A stretch of 64,000 nt of DNA from Polycladomyces abyssicola (GTDB lineage: Bacteria; Bacillota; Bacilli; Thermoactinomycetales; JIR-001): contig NZ_AP024601.1 of assembly GCF_018326425.1 (NCBI RefSeq), positions 2,530,001 through 2,594,000 on the forward strand, read 5' to 3'. The position numbers and the translations under genes were made by a program. Shown one piece after another: positions 44,266 to 53,464 of this stretch. The notes under the pieces were generated by a model that had not been told where the DNA came from, made no database searches, and saw only the letters and a list, made by a program, of their open reading frames with translations. Position 1 is the first letter of the stretch, and every line of letters starts with the position of its first letter.

Positions 44266-44562
44266 CTACTTGAGCCGACTTTCAACCGATTGTTTCAACC
44301 GTAGAATGGCCTCTTCGATCCATTCGCTTCTCCGCCCCTTTTGAACGGAAAACCAAATCCGATTCTTCATTGGCCAAATTGTCACTTCCAATGTTCCACG
44401 ATCTCTCCCTTTCTTAAAATGCCAATGAGTAGAACCTGGATATGACGATAGGCTGCCGATGAAAGTGATCTGAAGCCCTTCCTCCTGGCAACATTGCTCG
44501 ATTACGTTCTTCGCATGGTCAAAATTACAGTTTGTCGGAACTTCTAATTCCGTGTTCTGCAA
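44266..44562 (-). CDS. Small hypothetical protein
   Basis: 98 residues from a TTG with GGGGGG 7 nt upstream. Alternating alpha/beta pattern; LSSYPGSTHWHFKKGRDRGT and WPMKNRIWFSVQKGRRSEWI indicate a small basic protein with Cys22-Cys23. I do not recognise it. Confidence 0.5.
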   Translation of the reverse strand: MQNTELEVPTNCNFDHAKNVIEQCCQEEGLQITFIGSLSSYPGSTHWHFKKGRDRGTLEVTIWPMKNRIWFSVQKGRRSEWIEEAILRLKQSVESRLK

Positions 44563-44696
44563 GGAGATCCCCCCCTAACTTCATCACTATTGAACAAAAT
44601 AAATTGCATTTGATATGTTTGGTAACCATCAATTGATTTCCTCTCGCCAATAAAAAAATCCCCCGAACACCAGTGCAAAACAACTTACTCAATAAT

Positions 44697-44728
44697 AAAA
44701 ACCCCTACCATCAACGGCAGGGGTCTAC
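44697..44728 (-). terminator. Terminator after the PTS operon
   Basis: Minus strand ACCCCTGCC pairs with GGTAGGGGT, then TTTTTATT. Confidence 0.9.
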
Positions 44729-44733
44729 TGGTT

Positions 44734-45993
44734 TTAGAACAATCTCATGATAAAGCCGAGGATTAAGCCGACCACTCCAAAGTCTGAATCACCAAAGGTC
44801 GTCTTTTCAAAGCCAAGGGTACCCAAGAGCGGCAGCAACAGAGCTGGAAGAAAACTGATCAGCAGGCCGTTGGCAAACGCACCAAGTATCGCTCCACGCC
44901 TTCCGCCGGTCGCATTCCCAAATACGCCCGCTGTCGCTCCGGTAAAGAAATGCGGTACCAATCCGGGAACGATTACGGCAAGCCCGAGCGCAGGCAGCAA
45001 AAACATGCTGATCAATCCGGCGAGAAAACTCATGATGAATCCGATGATCACCGCGTTGGGTGCAAAAGGAAAAACCGTCGGGCAATCTAGTGCCGGTTTG
45101 GCATTGGGCACAATTTGATCTGCAATCCCTTTAAACGCCGGGACAATCTCCGCAATCAGAATCCGAACACCGGCCAGAACGATATACACACCTGCAGCGA
45201 AAGTAATGGCTTGAATCAGCGAGTAGACGATAAAGTTGGTTCCACCCGAAAGCTTGCTCTCAATAAACGACTGGCCGGCAAAAAGCGCCACGATGACGAA
45301 GAGGATGGTCATGGTCAGAGATACGGCGACCGAAGTATCCCGTAAAAAGCTGAGTTGCTTCGGAACCTTGATGTTCTCGGTCGAACTTTCCTTATTACCA
45401 AAATATTTCCCGATCGTTCCTGCGACAAAGTAACCCAATGATCCAAAATGCCCTACCGCAAAGTCGTCGCTATTGGTGATTTGTCTGACATAGGGTTGTA
45501 ACAAAGCCGGAAACAGCACCATACACAACCCCAATAAAACAGAACCGAAGATGACAAGATCGGCTCCTTTTAAACCTCCCGTCGACAGGATCACCCCGAT
45601 CAGGCAGGCCATAAACATCGTGTGATGACCGGTGAGAAAGATATACTTAAATCGTGTAAAACGGGCAAGCAAGATGTTGACGACCATCCCAAAAACCATG
45701 ATGAGGGCGGTTTCCATGCCAAATGTGTTCTGGGCCACCGCAACGATAGCCTCGTTATTGGGGATCACCCCGGAAAGGTGAAACGCTTTGTTAAACATTT
45801 TCCCGAAAATGTCCAGAGAACTGATAATCACGTTCGCCCCTGCGCCGATGATGACAAATCCCATGATGGTCTTCAGCGTACCGGCGATGATGTCGGCCAC
45901 TCCTTTTTTCTGCAAAAGGAGGCCGATGAGTGCAAATAAACCAACGAGGATGGCCGGTGTTCCCAAAATGTCTTTCATAATCATGTCAAACAT
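44734..45993 (-). CDS. ulaA: PTS ascorbate/galactitol-type EIIC (UlaA/SgaT family)
   Basis: A 419-residue EIIC with about 11 helices. ILGTPAILVGLFALIGLLLQ, GKMFNKAFHLSGVIPNNEAI, ILLARFTRFKYIFLTGHHTM and VIVPGLVPHFFTGATAGVFG are UlaA-type signatures, including the substrate-binding TGHH and HFFTGATAG loops. It transports ascorbate or a related sugar acid with phosphorylation at the inner face. Start at ATG 45993, 9 nt after GGAGAAGGGAG. It is the last gene of a regulator-EIIB-EIIC operon. No ulaDEF catabolic genes follow, so the substrate is uncertain. Confidence 0.88.
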   Translation of the reverse strand: MFDMIMKDILGTPAILVGLFALIGLLLQKKGVADIIAGTLKTIMGFVIIGAGANVIISSLDIFGKMFNKAFHLSGVIPNNEAIVAVAQNTFGMETALIMVFGMVVNILLARFTRFKYIFLTGHHTMFMACLIGVILSTGGLKGADLVIFGSVLLGLCMVLFPALLQPYVRQITNSDDFAVGHFGSLGYFVAGTIGKYFGNKESSTENIKVPKQLSFLRDTSVAVSLTMTILFVIVALFAGQSFIESKLSGGTNFIVYSLIQAITFAAGVYIVLAGVRILIAEIVPAFKGIADQIVPNAKPALDCPTVFPFAPNAVIIGFIMSFLAGLISMFLLPALGLAVIVPGLVPHFFTGATAGVFGNATGGRRGAILGAFANGLLISFLPALLLPLLGTLGFEKTTFGDSDFGVVGLILGFIMRLF

Positions 45994-46034
45994 AAGGGCA
46001 TACTCCCTTCTCCTCTGCTTCAAGCGTATTTACT

Positions 46035-46298
46035 TTATAAATATGGAGTGAGTTTCTCTTTAATCTCTCCTACATTCATGACGTTGTCCAGAGCGATGAT
46101 TTTCCTTGTTCCATCGTCCAAGCTGTGAATGATGTCATTCGCCCCGATAAAGAGATCCGCCTTTTCCGTGCGCGCCGTCGCCAGATCCGTATGTTCGACT
46201 ACAGCTTCTTTCCCGAGTTCAGCAAGCGCCTTTTTCACGTTCAGCTCCATGATGAAACTGCTGCCCAGACCATTTCCGCATACAACCAAAATTCTCAT
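46035..46298 (-). CDS. ulaB: PTS EIIB, ascorbate type
   Basis: An 87-residue EIIB with the phosphocysteine loop VVCGNGLGSSFIMELNVKKA near the N-terminus and a Rossmann-like rest (KADLFIGANDIIHSL). Cys8 is phosphorylated by EIIA and passes it to the EIIC-bound sugar. Encoded between the regulator (4 bp gap) and the EIIC gene. Confidence 0.92.
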   Translation of the reverse strand: MRILVVCGNGLGSSFIMELNVKKALAELGKEAVVEHTDLATARTEKADLFIGANDIIHSLDDGTRKIIALDNVMNVGEIKEKLTPYL

Positions 46299-46302
46299 TT
46301 GA

Positions 46303-48375
46303 TCATTCTCCTTTCGAATAATGATGGATCAATTTCATGACATCCGATATTTCTTCAGACTGGATCAGTTGATCAATGTTTTCTTCCTGTGACAACAGTT
46401 CCGTCAATTGTGCGAGTGCTCTCAGATGAGATTCATCATCGGTAGCAGCCAGTACGATAACAAGGTGAACGGGCTTATTTTCGCCAAACAGCACGCTTTT
46501 TTTCAAACGAAGAAGGCTCATGGACAACATATTGACCCCTTCTTCCGGGCGAGCGTGCGGGATGGCGACTTTGGGTGTGATGACCACGTAAGGCCCTGTC
46601 TCTTGAATGGAACGGATCATTGCGTCAACATACAACGGCTCAATCGAGCCATTTTGAAGAAGAGGTTTGGAAGCGATCCGAATCGCATCTTGCCAGTTCT
46701 CTACCTCGTCAACCAGCTGAACCGTTTCTTCGGTGATAAGTTGGTCCAACACAGGTTTGTCTTTCTCCTTCCTCACCAATCTTTTTTTGTAACTGCTTTT
46801 GAAATATCTGTGTAGCGCTTTCGCCAACCCTTCATCATCACGAATGTCGGCATACTGGCCGATCAATTCGATCAAAGCCGGAACATTGAGTTCCGCCTGC
46901 GTAATACCGTATAGAACTCGCGTAACTTCTTTACAAACCCTTTGTTTCTCATCAACGTCGATAATTGGATTTACAATAAATAGCGGTGCCTCAGTTCTTA
47001 CAAACACCGTGGAAAAAACGATGTCATAAGAAAATGAAGAACGGTAAAATTCCCGTACTGATAAGCTGTCCAGAAAGAGAATGTCTGGAAACATCTCTCT
47101 CAGTTCTTTTAAGAGCATTTTGGAGATGGCAATCCCTTTGGGACAAACAACAACGGCTTTCGGCCGGAATGAAAGCTCCGTTCCCTGCCTTCTCAACCAA
47201 CTGCCAAAATGCATCGTCACATACGCACTTTCATCATCGGACACCGGACGCCCTACCAATTGGTAAAATGGCTTCATCGCCTTTTTCACCAGGTGATGAA
47301 GTTCCCCATGTTCCTTCAGAATGAGATCCCGCAGAGGATTCTCCAATTCCAAACCAAATTTCACGCGAAAATAGGCAGGACGTAGATGTTGGAAAATTTG
47401 TCGAGCCAGTTTTTCTTTTTCCTGCAACACCACGCAGGCATGCTTCTCGAACTCTTCAATCATCTGAATGGATTGGCTCATCAGCCTCTTACTGTGAGAA
47501 TCCAGCTCATTACCTGTATCTACTATATTGGTAGTAAGCAGTTGAAGGGCAAAATAAGCCAGTTCTGTGGAATCTCCTTCGTCTTCCAACTGCAACGTTT
47601 GAGCAAGTTTCTTGATCGCCTCATACTCAGGAGTAGAAACCACTTCATGCCAATCACTCTCCGGCCAAACCAGCCTGTGTCCCATCCGGATGCGGATCAT
47701 GATGTAGACTATCTCATAAGACAGCTCTGCCAAACGTTCGTCTGTATAACGAACTCGCAACTGATGTTCAATTTGTTCCAGTTCTTGACGAACAATGGCT
47801 ACCCATTTGAAATCCGTACCCAACGCTTGACCCAGCAGCCATGCTCCATTCTCGTGTGCCAGGCTGGTTCGGACCAATGACCCAAGCAAGCGTCTTTTGT
47901 TCCATTCTAATCCATTGAGTGTATAACCCTCTTTTCGGGTATAAAGAAGGTCGATCCCGTATTCTCCGGCGAGGGTTTTGGCTTTTTTGATATCGTTTAG
48001 AGCCGTGTTGCGGCTCACTTGGAGTGCACTGCTAAAATGAAGAAGCGACAAGTCTTCCTTTTTCGCGAGCAAGAGGAGCAATACGAATCTGACACGCTCT
48101 TCATCGGATAAAATATACTTCTCCTTTGATTGGAAAGAGTCCAATTCCGCCACTGTCTGCATAAGGGATTGGTCAATCCGAAAACCGTGATGCCGGTCGT
48201 AATGGATTAGCGGTAGATTTTTTTGGCTCAACCAATCGTTGATCTTTTCCAGATCATATTGAATCTGTCTGCGGGAAAGGGTAAGTTTCCGCTCTAGATC
48301 CCCATATTTTACGTTTGGTGAAGAAATGATCTCTTGCAGCAACCGCAAACTCCGTTGATCTAATTGCATAGACAA
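46303..48375 (-). CDS. BglG-type PRD transcriptional regulator with fused EIIB and EIIA domains
   Basis: A 690-residue protein: two N-terminal helix-turn-helix parts (about 5-60, LTLSRRQIQYDLEKINDWLS, and 90-150, LHFSSALQVSRNTALNDIKK), two PRDs (about 190-400, with the second His pair in KEHGELHHLVKKAMKPFYQ), a GatB-like EIIB (about 405-490, AVVVCPKGIAISKMLLKEL), and a C-terminal EIIA_2 (about 545-690, VVITPKVAIPHARPEEGV with phospho-His). This layout is the UlaR/ManR/MtlR activator type: phosphorylation by HPr and EIIA/EIIB reports substrate and glucose status. The EIIA domain may also serve the transporter, since there is no separate EIIA gene. Confidence 0.9.
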   Translation of the reverse strand: MSMQLDQRSLRLLQEIISSPNVKYGDLERKLTLSRRQIQYDLEKINDWLSQKNLPLIHYDRHHGFRIDQSLMQTVAELDSFQSKEKYILSDEERVRFVLLLLLAKKEDLSLLHFSSALQVSRNTALNDIKKAKTLAGEYGIDLLYTRKEGYTLNGLEWNKRRLLGSLVRTSLAHENGAWLLGQALGTDFKWVAIVRQELEQIEHQLRVRYTDERLAELSYEIVYIMIRIRMGHRLVWPESDWHEVVSTPEYEAIKKLAQTLQLEDEGDSTELAYFALQLLTTNIVDTGNELDSHSKRLMSQSIQMIEEFEKHACVVLQEKEKLARQIFQHLRPAYFRVKFGLELENPLRDLILKEHGELHHLVKKAMKPFYQLVGRPVSDDESAYVTMHFGSWLRRQGTELSFRPKAVVVCPKGIAISKMLLKELREMFPDILFLDSLSVREFYRSSFSYDIVFSTVFVRTEAPLFIVNPIIDVDEKQRVCKEVTRVLYGITQAELNVPALIELIGQYADIRDDEGLAKALHRYFKSSYKKRLVRKEKDKPVLDQLITEETVQLVDEVENWQDAIRIASKPLLQNGSIEPLYVDAMIRSIQETGPYVVITPKVAIPHARPEEGVNMLSMSLLRLKKSVLFGENKPVHLVIVLAATDDESHLRALAQLTELLSQEENIDQLIQSEEISDVMKLIHHYSKGE

Positions 48376-48418
48376 ACCCCTTCCTCACAAACTATTGTAT
48401 AAAAGGTTATCGAAACTT

Positions 48419-48433
48419 AGAAAGCGTTTTCAT
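48419..48433 (-). promoter_or_regulatory. Candidate CcpA cre site
   Basis: Minus strand ATGAAAACGCTTTCT matches the cre consensus WTGNAARCGNWWWCA at all but the last base, 45 bp upstream of the regulator start. Predicts carbon catabolite repression of the operon. Confidence 0.65.
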
Positions 48434-48511
48434 CACAAATTGTACACATTCGTTTGCACAAGATTGGTTTTTGGTTCTGCTTCAGCCACTCTTCCCGCAC
48501 TTGGATGCCGA

Positions 48512-48541
48512 AAAAAATCCCTCTCCCTGTTGGAAGAGGGT
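48512..48541 (-). terminator. Terminator after the amino acid permease
   Basis: Minus strand CCCTCTTCC pairs with GGGAGAGGG, then TTTTTTT. Confidence 0.9.
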
Positions 48542-48561
48542 GAAAGTAGCGGGGTTTCCAC

Positions 48562-49968
48562 TCACTGAGCAGAGGCTTTCGTATTCGCAGTCTGAGCCGA
48601 TTTGCCCTTTTGCGTCAATACGTAGCCGATGCCCAACAGAATAAACCACACCGGGGCGACGTACAGGGCCACGCGGGTATCCTTGTCAAAGGCGAGCAGA
48701 ACGACCACCAGCACCAGGAACAACAGGCACAACACATTGGTCCAAGGAGCTCCCGGCATCCGGAACGAAACAGAGGGGACGCGTCCTTCCTGTACTGCCT
48801 TGCGATACCGCATGTGGGCTACCAGAATTACACCCCACGTCCAAATCGCCCCCACCGTTGCCACGCTGGTCACATAAGCGAAAACCTGCTCCGGCACCAC
48901 ATAGTTGAGCAGTACGCCGACGAGCAATACCAGAGCGGATACGGTCAATCCGTTTGCCGGTACCTGCTGTTTGCTCACGCGGCCGAAGATGGCAGGCGCT
49001 TGCCCTTTTTGTGCCAGAGCATACAACATGCGGCCTGTTGAGAAAACGCCACTGTTGCAGGAAGAAAGGGCGGCCGTCAACACGACGAAATTGATGATGC
49101 CCGCAGCGGCAGGAATGCCGATTTTTTCAAACGTCATGACAAACGGGCTGTGTTTTCCGTCCAACTGATTCCAGGGATACAGTGACATGATCACCAGCAG
49201 CGCACCGACGTAAAAGATCAGAATCCGCCACAACACTTTGTTGATCGCCGCCGGCAACGTTTTTTCCGGGTTTTCCGCTTCACCCGCAGTCACACCGATC
49301 AATTCCACACCGAGGTAAGCGAACATCACCATCTGCAATGCAAGCAATACGCCTGTTAAACCATGCGGGAAAAAGCCCTGATGGCTCCACAGGTTGGCGA
49401 ACCCGACCGATTCCCCCGCTTTGCCGAACCCTGTGAAAATCATCAACAAACCGGTGCCGATGAGGGCCAAAATAGTGACCACCTTGATCATGGCGAACCA
49501 AAATTCAAACTCACCGTACAAACGGACCGCGATCAAATTGGCCACATACACGCCGGCCAATGCCAACAATGCGGGTACCCACTGGGGTACGGACGGAAGC
49601 CAGAACTGCACGTACAGCCCTACTGCCGTAATTTCGGCCATGCCTGTGACCACCCACATGAACCAATACGTCCATCCGGTGAAGAAACCGGCCCATGGAC
49701 CGATGAACTCCTCAGCATATGTACTGAAAGAGCCGGAAACAGGCTGATACATCGCCAATTCACCCAGTGCCCGCATAATGTAGAAAATGACGATGCCGCC
49801 GATCACATAAGCGAGCATCAAGGCTGGACCCGCTGTCTGAATCGCTTTTGCTGATCCGAGAAACAGCCCTACTCCGATCGTACCACCCAATGCGATCAGT
49901 TGAATGTGGCGTTCCTTCAACCCACGCCGCAAGTTTTCTTGAGGTGTTTTCGTTGCATTTGCCATCAT
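48562..49968 (-). CDS. Amino acid permease, APC superfamily
   Basis: A 468-residue, 12-helix transporter with LIALGGTIGVGLFLGSAKAI at TM1 and MRALGELAMYQPVSGSFSTY, AEEFIGPWAGFFTGWTYWFM, then YLGVELIGVTAGEAENPEKT, the AAT (amino acid transporter) family blocks seen in GabP, ProY, AapA and PheP. It imports one or more amino acids with protons. The substrate cannot be chosen from sequence. AGAGGTG precedes the two adjacent ATGs. Monocistronic. Confidence 0.92.
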   Translation of the reverse strand: MMANATKTPQENLRRGLKERHIQLIALGGTIGVGLFLGSAKAIQTAGPALMLAYVIGGIVIFYIMRALGELAMYQPVSGSFSTYAEEFIGPWAGFFTGWTYWFMWVVTGMAEITAVGLYVQFWLPSVPQWVPALLALAGVYVANLIAVRLYGEFEFWFAMIKVVTILALIGTGLLMIFTGFGKAGESVGFANLWSHQGFFPHGLTGVLLALQMVMFAYLGVELIGVTAGEAENPEKTLPAAINKVLWRILIFYVGALLVIMSLYPWNQLDGKHSPFVMTFEKIGIPAAAGIINFVVLTAALSSCNSGVFSTGRMLYALAQKGQAPAIFGRVSKQQVPANGLTVSALVLLVGVLLNYVVPEQVFAYVTSVATVGAIWTWGVILVAHMRYRKAVQEGRVPSVSFRMPGAPWTNVLCLLFLVLVVVLLAFDKDTRVALYVAPVWFILLGIGYVLTQKGKSAQTANTKASAQ

Positions 49969-50057
49969 TTCACCTCTTTTCGGATAATTAAAAATAATTA
50001 AAACTAGTGAAATAATACGGACCCAAAATCAATGCTACTCTGAATTCCGCGAGCGGG

Positions 50058-50423
50058 TCAAGCTTTTTCCGATTGGAAAATGGGGACAATCACCCGGTCT
50101 CCCTGTGCAAACGGTTGGGAGATCACGAGAAATTCCAATGATTGCGTGGAACGGTTTTGCATCTGATGCGGCACTCCCGGCGGCACTTCGATCCCCTCCA
50201 GTGGATGCAATTCCACCGTCTGCCCCGCGATCTCCATCGTCGCGACCCCGGACAACACAAAGAAAAACTGGCGTGCCCGCTCGTGGTAATGTCTTGTTTC
50301 CTCCGTTCCCGGTGGCATCCGTTCATGTATCACGCTCATCTCCGGGTGCTTAACCAAGTGCCACCCGTCACACGCCTTCCCCCACTGATAGTGCTCCGCG
50401 TTTGCTCGGCTTCGTTTTCTCAT
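50058..50423 (-). CDS. Cupin-domain protein
   Basis: About 121 residues forming a single cupin. Motif 1 is PGTEETRHYHERARQFFFVLSG (metal His pair and Glu); motif 2 is HPLEGIEVPPGVPHQMQNR. A small-molecule-binding or metal enzyme of unknown substrate. ATG 50423 follows AAAGGGG by 7 nt. Confidence 0.85.
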   Translation of the reverse strand: MRKRSRANAEHYQWGKACDGWHLVKHPEMSVIHERMPPGTEETRHYHERARQFFFVLSGVATMEIAGQTVELHPLEGIEVPPGVPHQMQNRSTQSLEFLVISQPFAQGDRVIVPIFQSEKA

Positions 50424-50574
50424 ATACATTCCCCTTTGCTCCAGCGCTTTGTTCCGATGGTGTCATCGTTCAACAAAAATTTCCACTCAATAGAAGGAAA
50501 AAATCGACATTTCCGCCGAATTACAAACACATCAACAGTTGATCCGCCAACTTCTTTTCAGGAGGGAATGGTTC

Positions 50575-51480
50575 TTGCGACGTGTTGCCATTCTGATCTG
50601 CTTTTTGTTAATAGTGGGATGGGCAGTACCGAGCGCTGGTGCCTCCGGTGGATACCGCATCGTGGTCGACAAATCGACCAACACATTGACATTATACCAA
50701 AATGGAACAGAGTTGCGCTCCTATCCCGTCGCCACCGGACGGTCACCCCGACTGACGCCGGAAGGGACGTTTCCCATCGTCATAAAAGTAGTAAATCCCA
50801 GCTGGAAAAACGTTCCCGGAGGCGTACCGCAAAATCCGCTCGGGAAACGATGGCTGGGTTTGAGCGTTCGTGGTGACGATGGTACCACCTATGGCATTCA
50901 CGGCACCAATCGCCCCGACTCCATCGGCACTTATGCCTCCCACGGATGTATCCGGATGCGCAATGCGGACGTAGCTGAATTGTTCCGGATCATTCCAGTG
51001 GGCACCCCGGTAACCATTGTGAACAAAAGCAGCAAACACGCTCTCGCCCGCTCAAATGATGTCCGACTTCCGGTCCGTTCAGCCGACGGAACGCTTTGGA
51101 TAACGCCGGCTGCGGCCAATATTCGTTTAGGCCCTTCGTTCCACACTGACATTTTGACCCGTTTGCCCCGCGGAACCCAACTAAGTGTCACCGGAAAATC
51201 AGGAAGCTGGTACCGTGTGATATGGCAGGGCGGCTGCGGGTTCGTACATCAATCCGTGGTAAGATCAAATCCGCCTGCGCGACATGGACTCCCGGACACG
51301 GTCACCATCGCACCCCAAGCGGCCAAGGTTCGTACGGCACCTTCCTTTCACGCACCGGTGTTGCGTTGGATGAAGCAGGGAACGCCGTTGCCCGTTTTCG
51401 GCATGTATGGGGATTGGTATGAAATCCGTACCGGAGATGAGACCGGTTACGTTCACCGGAGCGTCGTCCGCGAATGGTGA
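50575..51480 (+). CDS. L,D-transpeptidase with two C-terminal SH3-like repeats (paralogue 1)
   Basis: About 301 residues from a TTG 8 nt after AGGAGGG. Signal peptide LRRVAILICFLLIVGWAVPS ends near SAGA. The YkuD domain (about 25-150) has EGTFPIVIKVVNPSW, the catalytic His in TYGIHGTNRPDSIG and the Cys in YASHGCIRMRNADV. Two SH3b-like repeats follow (about 165-225 and 235-300), each with the pattern ...AANIRLGPSFHTDILTRL and KVRTAPSFHAPVLRWM. It forms 3-3 peptidoglycan cross-links or attaches proteins outside the membrane, and the SH3 parts should bind wall peptides. A close paralogue follows. Confidence 0.9.
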   Translation: MRRVAILICFLLIVGWAVPSAGASGGYRIVVDKSTNTLTLYQNGTELRSYPVATGRSPRLTPEGTFPIVIKVVNPSWKNVPGGVPQNPLGKRWLGLSVRGDDGTTYGIHGTNRPDSIGTYASHGCIRMRNADVAELFRIIPVGTPVTIVNKSSKHALARSNDVRLPVRSADGTLWITPAAANIRLGPSFHTDILTRLPRGTQLSVTGKSGSWYRVIWQGGCGFVHQSVVRSNPPARHGLPDTVTIAPQAAKVRTAPSFHAPVLRWMKQGTPLPVFGMYGDWYEIRTGDETGYVHRSVVREW

Positions 51481-51562
51481 AGCGAGATTTCGCAAAATCT
51501 CCTCTTCCTTCCTCTTCACGGGAATCCGGAATCTCTGTATGCTAGTAATAGAAACAAGCCAT

Positions 51563-51585
51563 CCGCCGATAAGGCGGTTTCTTTC
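51563..51585 (+). terminator. Terminator-like hairpin between the two L,D-transpeptidase genes
   Basis: CCGCC-GATAA-GGCGG then TTTCTTTC. Confidence 0.7.
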
Positions 51586-51628
51586 ATGAGACGGGACGGG
51601 GAGACAGAGAGAAGAGGAGGGAACGACA

Positions 51629-52573
51629 ACGATTCGCCATTGGAAATGGTGGTTCGTTCCACTGGTCGCGCTGGTGTTGATCTTCACGTTCACACTGACG
51701 AACGTAGGCGCAGCACCAACTGTCCATTACCAAATTGAAGTGGACAAGCAGACCAACAAACTGTATTTGTACAAAAACGGTGATCTTTACAAAGTTTATC
51801 CTGTCGCAACTGGACGAACCCAATCCCTGACGACGGAAGGCACCTTCACCCTCGTTGTCAAGATTGTAAAACCGGGATGGAAAAACATTCCTGGCGGCGA
51901 TCCAAACAACCCGCTCGGTCCACGCTGGCTGGGCATCAGCGTCAACGGTGACAAAGGGCGCTCCTACGGCATTCACGGTACCAATCAACCGAAATCCATC
52001 GGTACCCATGCATCGAGCGGATGTGTGCGGATGCGTAACGAGGACGTGATTCAGCTATACGACATCGTTCCGGAAGGCACAGCTGTTTGGATTCATAACG
52101 GCCAACACACCGGTCGCTGGGAGGGCGACCCCTCCTACGGCGTCCAACCGGCTTCCGGTCAGCTGAAAATTACGGTGGACAAAACCAATATCCGTACCGG
52201 ACCGTCCACTGGCGCCTTTGTCATCACCCAGTTGGCCAAAGACACCGTTATTGAGAAAACCGGTGTGGTGCGGGACTGGTATCGGGTGAACCTGAACAAC
52301 GGCAAAACGGGATACGTCTACAGTGCCAACGTGATCATCGTGGGCAATGATACAGGGACGGACACGATCCGGCCCGCATCCGGACGTGTACAAATCACGG
52401 CAAGCCGGGCCAACGTCAGATCGGCACCGTCACTATCCGCCCCCATCATCCAAAAAGCGGCGAACGGTACGGTGTTCTCCCTGACCGGGCAAGGCCGTGA
52501 ATGGTTCGAAATTCAACTGTCCAACGGATATAAGGCTTATCTTCATCATTCAGTCGCCAAAATAGTGAACTGA
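51629..52573 (+). CDS. L,D-transpeptidase with two C-terminal SH3-like repeats (paralogue 2); start codon unusual
   Basis: The same architecture as the preceding gene: YkuD domain with KSIGTHASSGCVRMRNEDVI (here the His before Gly-Cys is Ser), catalytic His in YGIHGTNQPKS, then two SH3b repeats (TNIRTGPSTGAFVITQL and RANVRSAPSLSAPIIQ). In frame upstream of the first ordinary start (GTG 51671 or TTG 51674) lies IRHWKWWFVPLVALVLIFTF, a perfect signal peptide, starting right after AGAGGAGGGA. No ATG, GTG or TTG exists between a stop at 51587 and 51671. The ACG at 51629 (8 nt from AGGAGG) or ATT at 51632 is the likely initiator. Confidence 0.8.
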   Translation, partial: TIRHWKWWFVPLVALVLIFTFTLTNVGAAPTVHYQIEVDKQTNKLYLYKNGDLYKVYPVATGRTQSLTTEGTFTLVVKIVKPGWKNIPGGDPNNPLGPRWLGISVNGDKGRSYGIHGTNQPKSIGTHASSGCVRMRNEDVIQLYDIVPEGTAVWIHNGQHTGRWEGDPSYGVQPASGQLKITVDKTNIRTGPSTGAFVITQLAKDTVIEKTGVVRDWYRVNLNNGKTGYVYSANVIIVGNDTGTDTIRPASGRVQITASRANVRSAPSLSAPIIQKAANGTVFSLTGQGREWFEIQLSNGYKAYLHHSVAKIVN

Positions 52574-52613
52574 TCATTTTTCCTGTTCATCTCCCTGATA
52601 CCCGTCAAAAAAA

Positions 52614-52655
52614 TCGAGTCCGGGAATCGCTCATCGACTCGGTTCCCGGATTCAT
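52614..52655 (+). terminator. Terminator-like hairpin
   Basis: AGTCCGGGAA pairs with TTCCCGGATT around a GC-containing loop, then TTTC. Confidence 0.55.
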
Positions 52656-52702
52656 CTTTCGATCATATCCTGTCTAATTTTTAAAAGGAGTTTTCAGAAT
52701 CG

Positions 52703-53464
52703 GTGACCATTTTCGACGCCCATTTTCATATCATCGACCCACGTTTTCCCCTGACGAAAAATCAAGGCTTTTTACCTGATCCTTTTACTTGTGAGGATTA
52801 CATTCAAAGAACCCGTCACCTTGGTGTAATCGGAGGTGCAGTCGTTTCCGGTTCCTTTCAATCATTTGATCAAAGCTATCTGGCAGAAGCGCTGAAAACC
52901 TTGGGTCCCAACTTTGTCGGAGTCACTCAACTGCCTGTCGATTATCCCGATGAAGAAATCTTGCACCTTCACCAAATCGGGGTCAGGGGTGTCCGATTCA
53001 ACATACATCGCGGGAGATCAGTGCCATTGTCCCGGTTGGAGCCATTCGCCCGACGTGTATATGAATTGGCAGGCTGGCATGTGGAACTGTACATCAATTC
53101 CCAGATGTTGACCGACCTTGCCCCATTGTTGACCCAATTGCCTGCTGTCTCCATCGATCATCTGGGGTTAACCCGTGATAGTTTTCCCACTTTGCTTTCT
53201 CTTGTGGAAAAAGGGGTGCGGGTCAAAGCAACAGGATTCGGCAGAGTGGATTTGGACGTAAGAGAGGCGATTCGATCCATCACTGCAGTCAATCCCCATG
53301 CATTGATGTTCGGCACGGATCTCCCCTCCACCAGAGCCAAAAGACCATTTCAGGATGCGGATATTGATCTCATCCGTGAGACCATTGGGGAAGCGCTTGC
53401 GGAAAAGGTGCTTTACCGCAATGCTGTGGAATGGTATCGGCCCGTTATAACGGAGAGTAAATGA
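52703..53464 (+). CDS. Amidohydrolase_2 (TIM-barrel) metal-dependent hydrolase
   Basis: 253 residues. It opens IFDAHFHIIDPRFPL (HxH metal motif), has VRGVRFNIHRGRSV, LPAVSIDHLGLTRD and a C-terminal HALMFGTDLPSTRAKRPFQ with the metal Asp. The fold is amidohydrolase family 2, which includes lactonases, decarboxylases and dicarboxylic-acid hydrolases; the substrate is unknown. The GTG start is set 12 nt after AAAGGAG. Alone in its transcription unit. Confidence 0.85.
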   Translation: MTIFDAHFHIIDPRFPLTKNQGFLPDPFTCEDYIQRTRHLGVIGGAVVSGSFQSFDQSYLAEALKTLGPNFVGVTQLPVDYPDEEILHLHQIGVRGVRFNIHRGRSVPLSRLEPFARRVYELAGWHVELYINSQMLTDLAPLLTQLPAVSIDHLGLTRDSFPTLLSLVEKGVRVKATGFGRVDLDVREAIRSITAVNPHALMFGTDLPSTRAKRPFQDADIDLIRETIGEALAEKVLYRNAVEWYRPVITESK

